The notes under the pieces were generated by a model. The model saw nothing but the letters and a program-made list of their open reading frames with translations, searched no databases and was not told where the DNA came from. Positions 54,442 through 64,000 of a stretch of 64,000 nucleotides of DNA are shown one piece after another (positions within the stretch are counted from its first letter, which is position 1; the number at the start of each line of letters is the position of its first letter). A program made the translations under genes and the position numbers. Source of the DNA: Emydura subglobosa (lineage: Eukaryota; Chordata; Testudines; Chelidae); NCBI GenBank assembly GCA_007922225.1, contig ML680086.1, positions 4,332,259 through 4,396,258 of the forward strand, written 5' to 3'.

Positions 54442-55550
54442 AATTAAGGTGCTGAGTGAGTTTATGCACATACAGGATTTGGCAGCAACTGAGAAGGAGT
54501 TTTGTGCATCGCTGTAGAGCCTAAAACTGGCACTTCTGAGCCTAAACCCCAGAGGTAGGCACCTAAATCCCTTTATGGATGTGGGCCTTTGTTCAGTTAT
54601 TGTGGTGCAGGGAGGAGGAGGATACATTTTTTGTGTCCTGTCCACCTCAAGGGTTAGGTATGGAGTGTGTGGCTACATCAGGAGGCTCAGAAAAGACTGG
54701 CAGCGTGCTCAGTGGAGGTGGAATGGTAGGAGAATTTAGCAGCAAGCCTCTAACAAATTCTACTGAGCATGTGAAAATGGCAAAGCTGGATGACAGCAAA
54801 AGTCACACTTCAAATCCCAGGATCATCCTCTGCCAAGTTTCAACGTCCTGCTCAAAACTATTCAAAGAAATGGTTGAAAAAATAGACTAATAGTGGCAAA
54901 ACTGGCTATTGTCTCCTAGCCTGGTTCTCAGAATTGTCTGAATTGTGTTTACTGAAACTTTCCAAAATTACTGAAGCTGAGGCAGAGAACGATCATGACA
55001 ATGACAGACTTCAGCCTGAACAGTCAGTTGGCTGAAGCCACTGAAAGAGGAGGATAGAGTGGGAAATGTTAGGTAACCTTAACAGCGTTAAGCACTACTA
55101 GCATTCATTTTTACACAATTATTTTTAAATGTAACTTTTAGACTTTAATCATAATGCCTCTTGTGCCTTGCCCTCCTGCAATAGTATAGTCTCACTATCC
55201 TACTGTGAGATGTGAGGTGATCAGTCAAGTGGGATGTCACATAGTCTGGAGTGGCTCACGACTGTGAATGCCGACATCAGGGCAGACTGTCAGAAAACAG
55301 GGCAGACCCCTCCAAACTGGTGGTGTGTTCTATATTAGATTTCACTAAGCCAGTGAGAAATCTGAACTCCTGGATGACTGTACCAGTCTTACCATTGAGT
55401 CACAGACAGTCCACTTAGACTCTCCAGTCTATCTTGTCACCCAAACAAATTGGACTTTGTGATAAAATGGTTATTTACACCAAAAATCACATCACATTTA
55501 GGTTCCTTCCAGTCCCAAAAGACTGATCACTTACCCCAGATCAATTGGTA
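54442..55550. other. No gene seen
   Basis: Short open frames only (for example 54579-54890), without domain or splice support. Confidence 0.5.
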
Positions 55551-55558
55551 CTCTAAAT

Positions 55559-55971
55559 CAGTGTCTCTCAACCTATCCAGACTATTGTATCCCTTTCAGG
55601 AGTCTGATTTGCCTTGCGTACCTCAAGTTTCACCTCACTTAAAAACTACTTGCTTACGAAATCAGACATAAAAATACAGAAGTGTCAGAGTACACTATTA
55701 CTGAATAATTGCTTACTTTCTCCTTTTTACCATATAATTATAAAATAAATCAATTGGAATAAAATATTGTCCTTTACATTTCAGTGTATAGTATATAGAG
55801 CAGTATAAACAACTCACTGTCTGTATGAAATTTTAGTTTGTATTGACTTTGCTAGTGGTTTTTAATGTAGTCTGTTGTAAAACTAGGCAAATATTTAGAT
55901 TAGTTCATGTACCCCCTTGAAGACTTCTGCCTACCCCTAGGGGCACATGTATCCCTGATTGAGAAACACTT
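55559..55971 (+). mobile_element. hAT-like MITE, copy B
   Basis: It is similar over its whole length to 40417-40828. Flanking 8-bp sequences CTCTAAAT (55551-55558) and CTCTAGAT (55972-55979) agree at seven of eight bases, a good hAT-type target duplication. Confidence 0.85.
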
Positions 55972-55979
55972 CTCTAGAT

Positions 55980-57458
55980 CTTACACCAAAGACAACGCTG
56001 GCAGCTAAGGCTTATTAGCTAAGAAAAGGAAATTAGAGTTATTGAGAGGTTAAAGCAGGTAAAAATATGCTCAGGCGAGTCACAGTCTGTAATTCCAAAT
56101 GGTAGCAATGATGTAATAAACTGCCAGTTTCCCAAAAGCGTTTTCAGGATATTCAGATAATCTCTGGGAATCTCCATTTGCATCTGGTACACTTTCCTGT
56201 AAGCATCCAAACAGTCCAGAGATGACGGATCTTTCCCGGAATCAACACTTACAGCTTCTTCTCACAGAAAACAAGCTGACAGTGTCATTACTCACGTGGG
56301 CTTTTCCTGAGTGAGGAATGCATTCTGAGTCTTTGACCTGCAGTTATCACACACAATGACACTTGCTTTGAAATGAGCACTTTTCTGTTACAGTTCATTT
56401 GCATTCCACAAGGCTTCTTCCTCCTTTGATGAGTTATTTAGTTACTGTGGTACACACAATGTGAATGTTTGCTACTACATTATAATGGGATACAGATAAG
56501 TGAAAATAATGCAAGTAACAGCCAGTTTTTATGAAGTTTAAACACCAAATACACTTACACATTTAACAATCACTTTGATCTATATTAATACACAAGTGAA
56601 TGGTTTGGGGGCTGTGGCATGAGCTGGCACCTGGTCTCCCAGCGTCACATGGGACATCCCAGAAAACACAGTGTCCCTCAGGAAATGGGTAGAGTTAGTT
56701 GGAAAACCTCTTCCCTGCTGGGGCAGGTAACAGACAGGCGCCTTGCTCACTCATCACACTTGGAGTCTCCTCTGGTGCTGCTTTCTCTGGTGGCCCAGCA
56801 CTTTCTGTCCTGCCTTAAAAAATACATACAAAAATCTGCCAGATTCCTCAAGACAATGGATGGTCCTGTCACTGATTCAGTGGGTCTAAGTCCCTATTCT
56901 GGGACTGTTCCCCCTCCCCTGCCTGCTCCACCACACTTCTCCCTTCTCCGAGATGCATGTAAACCCAAATCCCTCCCTCAAACTAGATGAAAAGAGAAAA
57001 TAAAATAACATGATAAAGGGGTTTTACACTGAGGATGACTCTGGCCCCAGTATTTTAGCTTTACATAGGACAAGCACAATAGGGCTGCCCAGCCAGCCAG
57101 CGAGCGGAGCTGCCATGATCTCTCTGTCTCTCGATTTATTATTTAGGGTGCAGTGGGATTCCATGTGATGGTCTTCAGATTAAGTTACTTACAGAATATG
57201 TCAGCAGTACCATAATGTCCCTAGCTAGGCAGCACACCCAGCGCTACATACACTACTCAGAGTCCCCTGGTGGCTGATTGGCCCAGACAACAACATGATT
57301 AACAGCCTGAGCAGGCAGGCTTTTGACTCACCATTTCAGAGGCTGGCTGCGTTGTCAGACACAAGCCAAAAACTAATTTGGATAGTGACAAAATCCATCT
57401 AGTGCCAGTGCCAGGTCTAGTCATTCTGAAATGAGCAAATCTGAGCTCCACTCTTCCA
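55980..57458. other. No gene seen
   Basis: Unrecognised DNA. The open frame 56619-56990 (123 codons) has no features that support coding. Confidence 0.45.
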
Positions 57459-57915
57459 TAGGGTGACCGTATTTCCCAAAGGGAAAACAGGACACCACAT
57501 GTGGCTAGCCCTCCCCCTTCGCCCTTCCCACACACAGGGCTGGTCTGAGCCTCTTGCTCAAGCCCCCCCCTACCCTGTGTGGGGCTGGCATTGCTGTTCA
57601 ACCAAGCACTGCCTCCCCCCCACCCAATGGGGCTGGCTCATTGCTTGCTCGAGCCCTGCCTGCCCCCCGCCCAAGCCCATCCTCCTTCCCTCCCCCACTG
57701 CAGGAGGCTGGCATTCCCATTTGCCCACCCCTGCACATTCCTCCACACTCCACTCTTTTGACACAAGTGGGCATTTGTCCCGTTTGCTCTGGCCAACTGA
57801 TCAAATTGGCAAGAGCAAACGGGACAAATGCCCATTTTTGCCAAAAAAGTTGGGACGGCTGGGACAGGGCTTAAAAAAGGGACTCTCCTGGCCAAAATGG
57901 GATGTATGATCTCCT
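57459..57915. mobile_element. C-rich repeat with a long hairpin
   Basis: It starts TAGGGTGACCGTATTTCCC, a start common to a turtle-type MITE family. A 29-bp arm (57768-57796) pairs, with one mismatch, with 57806-57834 around a 9-nt loop. Open frames on both strands in this block are by-products of C-rich composition. Confidence 0.55.
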
Positions 57916-57926
57916 TGCTCTTACAG

Positions 57927-58066
57927 GACTTGTATACATATGGACTTGTTCCCAATTAATTGTTCCTACTTAACTCGCCAGTGTTCCAGAATAATAATAT
58001 CCAAACATGGAGTTAAGTAGGAGCAGTTAATTGGGAACAACTGCATGTGCAGACAAGTTCCCCCAT
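57927..58066. repeat. Palindromic MITE-like element
   Basis: GTTCCCAATTAATTGTTCC and CTACTTAACTC (57948-57976) face GAGTTAAGTAGGAGCAGTTA and ATTGGGAAC (58012-58040), with two mismatches. Similarity continues outward through ACTTGTATACATATG. The central loop is about 35 nt. Confidence 0.6.
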
Positions 58067-59290
58067 AACTAGGACTCAGAATACCTGGAAACCTTTCTCA
58101 TCATCATGGCAGGTGGCATAGCTCAGGTTGGTGGCTGGCAGCACAGCAGGCCCACTGAGCCCCTTCTTTGGTCATATGACGTGTCTGGATTTTGGTTATC
58201 CACAGAGGGATGAGGCTTTGGTGACCCTAGATAAAAGGGGCTGGTGAACGTGAGGTAGCCACACTAATGAGTTGCAAAACCCATGTGGAGTTTTATAGCA
58301 TAGCTGGAAAAGATGTTGTCTCGGCTCAGCAGCAAGACCTAGACAAACACACCTTGCCCTTCAGAGTGCACACGACTCCAGGATTCCAAAAGAACAATTC
58401 CTCATTCCTGCTTCCATTTCTGAGTTTTGTTTTATTTTATTTTTAAAGAGAGGGACAGAAACAGAGCTGTTAAAATCCTTAGCACAGCCTTGGGAGCTGC
58501 TGGTTTAGAATCCAGGCACTGTCTGCCCAGCGTGCAGGGGGGAGAACAGGACAGGATGATACACAGATTGCAGGGATTTTATAAAAAGGCTGCCCCAGCT
58601 CTAATAAGTGATTTACCAGGGCAGGAAATGGTCCAAGAAACAGCACAGACTATATGTGAGGCAGCAGAACCACTGATCTTTATGGAGGCCTTAGCCATTT
58701 GATCTTCTTTGTTTCCACATTCGGGGACATTATATTTTTCTATACAAAGTATTTTTTAAAGATCAAGTTTTGACACATGTAAGGGAATACATAAAATGAG
58801 ATTCAAACCCAAGAATAAGTGTAACAATTTTATACATGCCTTCTAGCATAACACCAGCTTCCTGTGGGTCACTGCTGTTGGTGGGGATATAAATCTCTCA
58901 GTTAGTAGGTTAGTCTCTCTCTCAACAATTCCCACGGTGCTGTCTGCAACAGCAAAGATGCTAACTCCTGCACCCTCACTATGGGTGCCAAAAACAGCTA
59001 CTGCTGTTCACAATTAATAAAGGACCTGCTAACAAACAAAAAAGAGAACCCATGAAACACAAAAGTAACCATCTTCCTGTGACCCGCATAAAGATAACGC
59101 ATAGGGACAAACAGGCCTTTCTGGGGCAGAAAGGAGAAGATAGAAGCATTCTCAGACTCTTTCCCCATCCTACTTTACAAAGCTTCTTAAGGATCTACCC
59201 TTGCTCAGCTTGCTGGCATGCTGGCAGGGAAATTCTCTTTGAATTTGGCATGCAAATCATTTATGCCAAACTGCAAATCAAATACCATTA
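58067..59290. other. No gene seen
   Basis: Unrecognised DNA. A short open frame at 58427-58702 shows no recognisable domain. Confidence 0.45.
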
Positions 59291-59293
59291 TAA

Positions 59294-59624
59294 TATCCTT
59301 TAACTACTTGAAAGGGGGTTCCAGGGACGATGGAGCTAGGCTTTTCTCAATAGTAGTAGATGACAGAACAAGGAGCAATGGTCTCAAGTTGCAGTGGGGG
59401 AGGTCTAGGCTGGATATTAGGAAAGTTTTGTCACTAGGAGGGTGGTGAAGCACTGGAATGGGTTACCTAGGGTTACCTCTATCTTTAGAGGTTTTTAAGA
59501 TGAGGCTTGCCAAAGCCCTGGCTGGGATGATTTAGCTCAGGTTAATCCTGCTTTGAGCAGGGGGTTGGACTAGATGACCTTCTGAGGTCCCTTCCAACGC
59601 TAATCTATGATTCTATGATCCTTA
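59294..59624 (+). mobile_element. 5'-truncated CR1 LINE (3' end)
   Basis: It starts in the RT C-terminus ([19 protein letters not shown]) and runs to the TCTATGATTCTATGA tail. It is very similar to 48065-48397, so it belongs to the same young subfamily. Strong 5' truncation is typical of CR1. Confidence 0.85.
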
Positions 59625-59914
59625 CAACCAACAAAGTAGAGTCTTAGCAGAATTTGATTTTTATTTGTATAATTTTGAAAGATAATGGTTATTTTAAGAT
59701 TTTTTTCTATTTTTCTTGATTTAATCTTTCATTGGCATAAAAGTATTGGGATTAGCATTATTTTAAATTTTTAAATTAATTTACATTTTCATAGTTGCAG
59801 GAAATTACGCGGGGAGTCAGACAATTATTTAGTGACTGTAGATGTTGAGATTCAAAAAGTTTTATAAATATTAAGACATAAATTGTTAACATCATATGTC
59901 AAAATATGCAGAAT
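59625..59914. other. No gene seen
   Basis: AT-rich DNA. Confidence 0.5.
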
Positions 59915-60815
59915 TGATAAATTAAACAGTAATAAAGCACCAGGACCAGATGGTATCCACCCAAGAGTTCTGAAGAAACTCAAATGTGAAATTGCAGAAC
60001 TACTAACCGTCGTATGTAATCTGTCATTTAAATCAGCTTCTGTACCAGATGACTAGAGGATAGCTAATGTGATGTCAATCTTTAAAAAAGGCTCCAGAGG
60101 TGATCCTGGCAATTATAGGCCAGTATGTCTAACTTCAGTACCGGGCAAATTGGTTGAAACTATAGTAAAGAACAGAATTATCAGACACATATATGAATAC
60201 GATTTGTTGGGGAAAAGTCAACGTGGTGCTTCACCAATCTATTAGAATTCTTTGATGGGGTAAACAAGCATTGGATAAGAGTGATCCAGTGGATACAGTG
60301 TACTTAGATTTTCAGAAAGCTTTTGACAAGGTCCCTCGCTAAAGGCTCTTAAGCAAAGTAAGCAGTCATGGGATAAGAGGGAAGGTCCTCTCCTGGGTCA
60401 GTAACTGGTTAAAAGACAGGAAACAAAGGGTAGGAATGGTCAGTTTTCAGAACTGAGAGAGGTAAATAGTGGTGTCCCCCAGTGGTCTATACTGGGACCA
60501 GTATTGTTCAACTTATTCATAAATGATCTGGAAAAAGCGATAAACAGACAGGTGGTAAAACTTGTAGATGATACAAACTACTCAAGATGGTTGAATCCAA
60601 AGCAGACTGCAAACAGTTACAAAGGGATCTCATAAAACTGGGTGACTGGGCAACAGAATGGTAGATGAAATTCAATGTTGATAAATGCAAAGTAATGCAC
60701 ATTGGAAAACATAATCCCAACTATACATATAAAATGATGGAGGTCTAAATTAGCTGTTACCACTCAAGAAAGAGATCTCGGAGTCATTGTGGACCATTCC
60801 CACGTTCTAAGATAT
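59915..60815 (+). pseudogene. CR1-clade LINE RT fragment, plus strand (same subfamily as 51.3-52.4 kb)
   Basis: Matching blocks with 51575-52365 include GATGGTATYCACCCAAGAGT and GGCTCCAGAGGTGATCCTGG. Broken RT frames run through FQKAFDKVP (about 60310-60340) to VNSGVPQ-type and CKQLQRDLIKLGDW sequence. All frames are interrupted. Confidence 0.75.
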
Positions 60816-62284
60816 TCTTAAATGAAACTCTTATATGTTCTTAAACAGCATTTTACTTATATTTCCTATCTGTAAATTTCAATTATCAATGCAAATATTT
60901 TTGTTGTTTTGTGTGTGTATGATGAAATTGATGTTTATCAATATTTACTGATTAAAAACCCAATACTTTATGCTTAGGCTTGTAAGGATCTCAAACATGG
61001 ATATAACACAAAAGCCGTAACTTCATTTTTGGACAACAGATGTGTCAGCTGTGTTGTCAGGTAGTTTTTGCTTTGTCATGGAAAAGATGAAATCTATCAC
61101 ATTGGAACATGTTTCTTTTGTTTAACCAAAACCAGAATGAGGTCACCCGGAGACATAATCACAGGAAACCTTCTTTTTCCAGAAGGTAAATCATCAGCCA
61201 GTTTATCTGTAGCCAGATCTTGTTTTATGCTAGTTCTAGAATCAGAGAACTTGTTAAAATCCTGTGATTTTTATCAGTGAATGTGGTCTCACTAGCCAGG
61301 CTAAGTGCCAGAATTACTCATCAGCAACTCTGGGTTATCCCTCCAATTTCAGAAGGCAATCTGAAATCTCTCAAGTGTCCACTGTTAAGACAGTTCTGAA
61401 GGAAATGTGCTGAGTGCCTGTCAGAGCTCATAAGCTAAACACAGTTGGATGAGGTAAGTCTTTGGAAGCATGACTTGCCTCGGAGAAACCCAGGTATTCC
61501 AGGAAGTAGTCAGAGATTCAGAAGGAAAAGTTACATCAGCTAAGTCAATGATTAGCCAATGTCCCAGAATAGCATTAGGGGAGGTGTTGTGCTATTGGAG
61601 AAACCACAGACCTGGAGCTAAGAATGTATACAGCTTTGTGTTCTATTGTTACCTGTCTTCCCCCTCTTCTGTTGTGTTCTGCACCCCCTTGCATCTTCTC
61701 CATTTTTAGATCATAGGTTCTGTGGGACAGAGATATCTTTTTTTGTTTGGACAGCACCCAGAACAAAGTATGAGCTTTGTGTACTATTTCACATTTTTTA
61801 AAGGGGGGCCTGACCATCTGTGGTAATGAACAATTCCCACTGTGCTATCTGCAAGAGCAAAGGTGCTAGCTCCTGGTGTTCTGCACAATTTTCAGCAGAG
61901 ATAATTGCTCCTGGACACAGGATTGGAATGTGCTTGGAGGAGAGGTTACAGGCTTTTGGAAATAGGAGGAAGCCAGGCATTCCTCTTTAATTTCACTTTT
62001 TCTACTTTAACTAGGCTAATGTGGGATAAGGAAGGGCTATGGAGGAAGAAGATGGAGCCAACAGGGCCACCAAAACACAGCTAAGGCTAGTACAAAGTAT
62101 CTCATCACTGGAGTGCAGGGAAAGCAGCCCCTGGCACAGCAAGGCCACTTTACCACTGGACTGTAGTGTCAGCAGCCCCAGCGCTCATCTCTGCTGGAAG
62201 AGCCAGGCCTGATTTAGGAAGCATAGCTAGAAGTCAGAGAAGGAACCTAGGCATCTGGAATCCTGGGTTGTGTTTCTAGCTCTG
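60816..62284. other. No gene seen
   Basis: Unrecognised DNA without supported open frames. Confidence 0.5.
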
Positions 62285-62289
62285 TCACT

Positions 62290-62570
62290 AGGGCTTGGTC
62301 TACACTTACCTCGGCGATTCGGCTGCAGTCAACAGGAGTCTAATCAGAAAACTTGTGTAACTCCCGTTGACTGCTGAGCTTCTCTTCGGCGCACTGTCTT
62401 CACTGCACTGTGCCGATGGGAACTGCGTTCCCATGGATGCAGCGCTGCGCCACTTGCAGGTGCGGATTAACAGCACTGACTTCTGGATCGACTGAGTGGG
62501 TCTTCACTGACCACTCAGTCGATCCAGATAAGTCGATCTGACGGCAGCAACTTTGCTGCCCCGCAGCCTG
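62290..62570. mobile_element. Hairpin MITE, copy 2
   Basis: It begins AGGGCTTGGTCTACACTTAC. An internal 18-bp arm (62482-62499) pairs exactly with 62511-62528. The sequence is related to 39603-39896 (for example AGTGGGTCTTCACTG in the loop). The right terminus is missing or diverged. Confidence 0.65.
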
Positions 62571-63230
62571 ACTTTGTCAGCATTACCAACCCCCAGCATT
62601 CAAGAACAATAAATCAAGCCCCATAAATCATGAGTGTTGAAAACAATTTGAGCTCTTATTATTTGCCTTTGGGTTTTTGAACCTTTAGGGTGGATTTGAA
62701 TAATGTTTTCATGCTTTTTCTTCACAACCCTGAGGGTTAAAAACTTAAAAAAAACCACCTGAGACTCTCATATAATCACAGAACTGGGCCTCAGGCGAAA
62801 CACCCAATAGCACAAGGCTGGTGGTGAAGTCACAAGAGTTGGCAGTGCTGGTATGTAACTGTGGCCAAGTCCCAGAACTCCTCTGTATCTGTTCTCATCT
62901 GTAAGAGAGGGATAATGCCCACCTGCCTGGTGAGGGTGGCTGAAGGCCAGGGGAGGGTACAGGGGAAGGGCAGGTTTATTTGAGATCCAGCAGTGTGCAG
63001 GGAAGCAGCTCTGCCAGCTCAGCTGGGAAGAACTGCCACCAGAGGCTGCACTTGCATCGCATTCAAACCAACCCGCCCAGCAGCAGATTAGTCCCCAAAG
63101 GGAGCCAGTGTCTCCCCCAGAGAGGCTCCTTCAAACCAAGTTTGTGCTGTGGACTATTTTGAACCAATACAAACAAGGTGCAGCTCCAAAGCCAGCACTC
63201 AGGCTTGGTTACTCATCCCAATAAGGCAGA
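62571..63230. other. No gene seen upstream of the CpG island
   Basis: Unrecognised sequence. Confidence 0.45.
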
Positions 63231-63239
63231 TAGGCTGCA

Positions 63240-64000
63240 GACATTGCCCCCCGCCCTGCCCCCTCCCGTCACCTGATGCACGGACACAGGGAAATGCACC
63301 CCGGTGGCTAAGAGAGCCTGCCCCCCATCCCGTACTCCCTGCCCCCCATCCCGTACCCCATCACTCCCTGCCCCCTCCATCTTACCGGCCCCCCATCCCG
63401 TACCCCCTCTCTGCCCCCTCAGCCCGCCCCGATCACTCCCAGCCCCGCCATCCCCCGGCCCATCACTCCCCGCCCCCCGGCTGGCCTGCCCCGGCGGCGG
63501 GGCCCGGGCGGGGCGGGATCGGGTTTCACATCTTGCAGCAGCAGCCGGCGGCCGCGGGGCAGAGCAGAGAGCGGGCGGGTCATGGCGGCGAGGTGAGTGA
63601 GTGCGGCGGACGGGCGGGCAGGCCAGCGAGCCCTGCGCTCGGAGCCGGGCCGGGCCGCCCGCACCTGTTGAGCCGGGCCCGGGTCTGGCGGGTCCCAGCG
63701 AACAACCCCCGACCGTAGTGCCGCTGGGAGCCCCCTGTCTTCCTCCCACCCACTGCAACCCCCCCTCGTTGGTAGGGGTGGGAGCCCCCGCCCGCCGCCC
63801 CCCCCCCCCCCCCCCCCGTTGGTAGGGTGGAACGGCTGGGAGCCCCCCTCTTCGTCCGGCTGCAGCCCGCCCACTGATGGCAGGCGTGGGAGCCCCTCAG
63901 CTGCTGCTCCCCATTAGTAGTTGTGGGACCCCCTTCCTCTGCTGCAGCCCGGCTTCCCCACTGGCAGCCCTAGGAGCCCCTCGCGCCCCGTGACCCCTAC
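63240..64000 (+). promoter_or_regulatory. CpG-island promoter of a host gene
   Basis: GC content rises sharply from about 63240 to the window end. CpG is frequent at 63430-63670 (CCCCGGCGGCGGGGCCCGGG, GGCGGCCGCGGGG) and GC boxes (GGGCGGGGCGGG near 63508) are present. There is no TATA box. A C-run of about 19 at 63800-63818 may affect assembly. The downstream ATG and donor suggest transcription rightward. Confidence 0.75.
63582..63592 (+). CDS. Probable first coding exon (partial gene)
   Basis: The sequence is GGTC ATG GCG GCG AG|GTGAGTGAG, a start codon followed by three and two-thirds codons encoding Met-Ala-Ala and a perfect splice donor at 63593. It sits in the middle of the CpG island. 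Ala-rich starts with an immediate donor are common in vertebrate housekeeping genes. The rest of the gene lies beyond the window, so no product can be named. Confidence 0.5.

Noticed and set aside
57463..57955. Many overlapping frames on both strands
   Set aside because: Caused by C-rich repeat sequence with inverted symmetry.
63149..63874. Frames of 150-190 codons on both strands of the CpG island
   Set aside because: Expected from very high GC content; the splice-donor evidence favours a very short first coding exon instead.

Overview
This window looks like nuclear DNA of a sauropsid, most likely a turtle or tortoise. There is no bacterial-style gene layout. CR1-clade LINEs dominate, with DIRS-type tyrosine-recombinase retrotransposons, a split MIR/CORE-SINE, hAT-like MITEs, two endogenous retroviruses and a Maverick/Polinton (adintovirus-like) element. 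Almost every coding region belongs to a transposon or old virus. The only convincing host gene signal is a CpG-island promoter with a start codon and splice donor at the right end (about 63.2-64.0 kb). The species call is an inference from repeat content.

Layout: (1) 1-8.9 kb, provirus A: LTRs at both ends, a decayed PR-RT-RNase H-IN-env interior, and a 1.1 kb GC-rich insertion in env flanked by 29-bp direct repeats. (2) 9.47-16.29 kb, provirus B: truncated 5' LTR, no recognisable gag, pol with internal deletions, env remnants and a complete 3' LTR. A hAT-like MITE and a solo-LTR-like segment are inserted in it. (3) 16.3-19.4 kb, mostly unannotated DNA with a MIR. (4) 19.4-22.8 kb, DIRS-like element on the + strand.

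(5) About 22.9-36.0 kb, the Maverick/adintovirus-like element, the most interesting part of the window. Rightward genes are a spliced left-end gene, a second candidate spliced gene with its own TATA box, protein-primed DNA polymerase B, and a downstream conserved Maverick-type protein. Leftward genes are adenain-like protease, major capsid protein, a small pVI-like amphipathic protein, minor capsid protein, and integrase with a C-terminal chromodomain. The two gene sets converge at about 31.46-31.6 kb on overlapping stop codons and poly(A) signals. An inverted repeat of roughly 180-230 bp lies at both ends. No packaging ATPase was recognised, and polymerase and integrase have each lost a catalytic aspartate, so this is a dead insertion.

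(6) 36-41.5 kb, noncoding DNA with MITEs. (7) 41.5-49.8 kb, a minus-strand DIRS element interrupted by a nearly full-length plus-strand CR1 (44.2-48.4 kb) whose ORF2 carries only one frameshift and one stop codon. (8) 50-63.2 kb, CR1 fragments in both orientations, a second hAT copy, hairpin MITEs and unannotated DNA. (9) 63.2-64 kb, the CpG island.

All viral and transposon genes are described as found, breaks included. Coordinates of decayed genes are approximate, because homology was judged by eye from translations.
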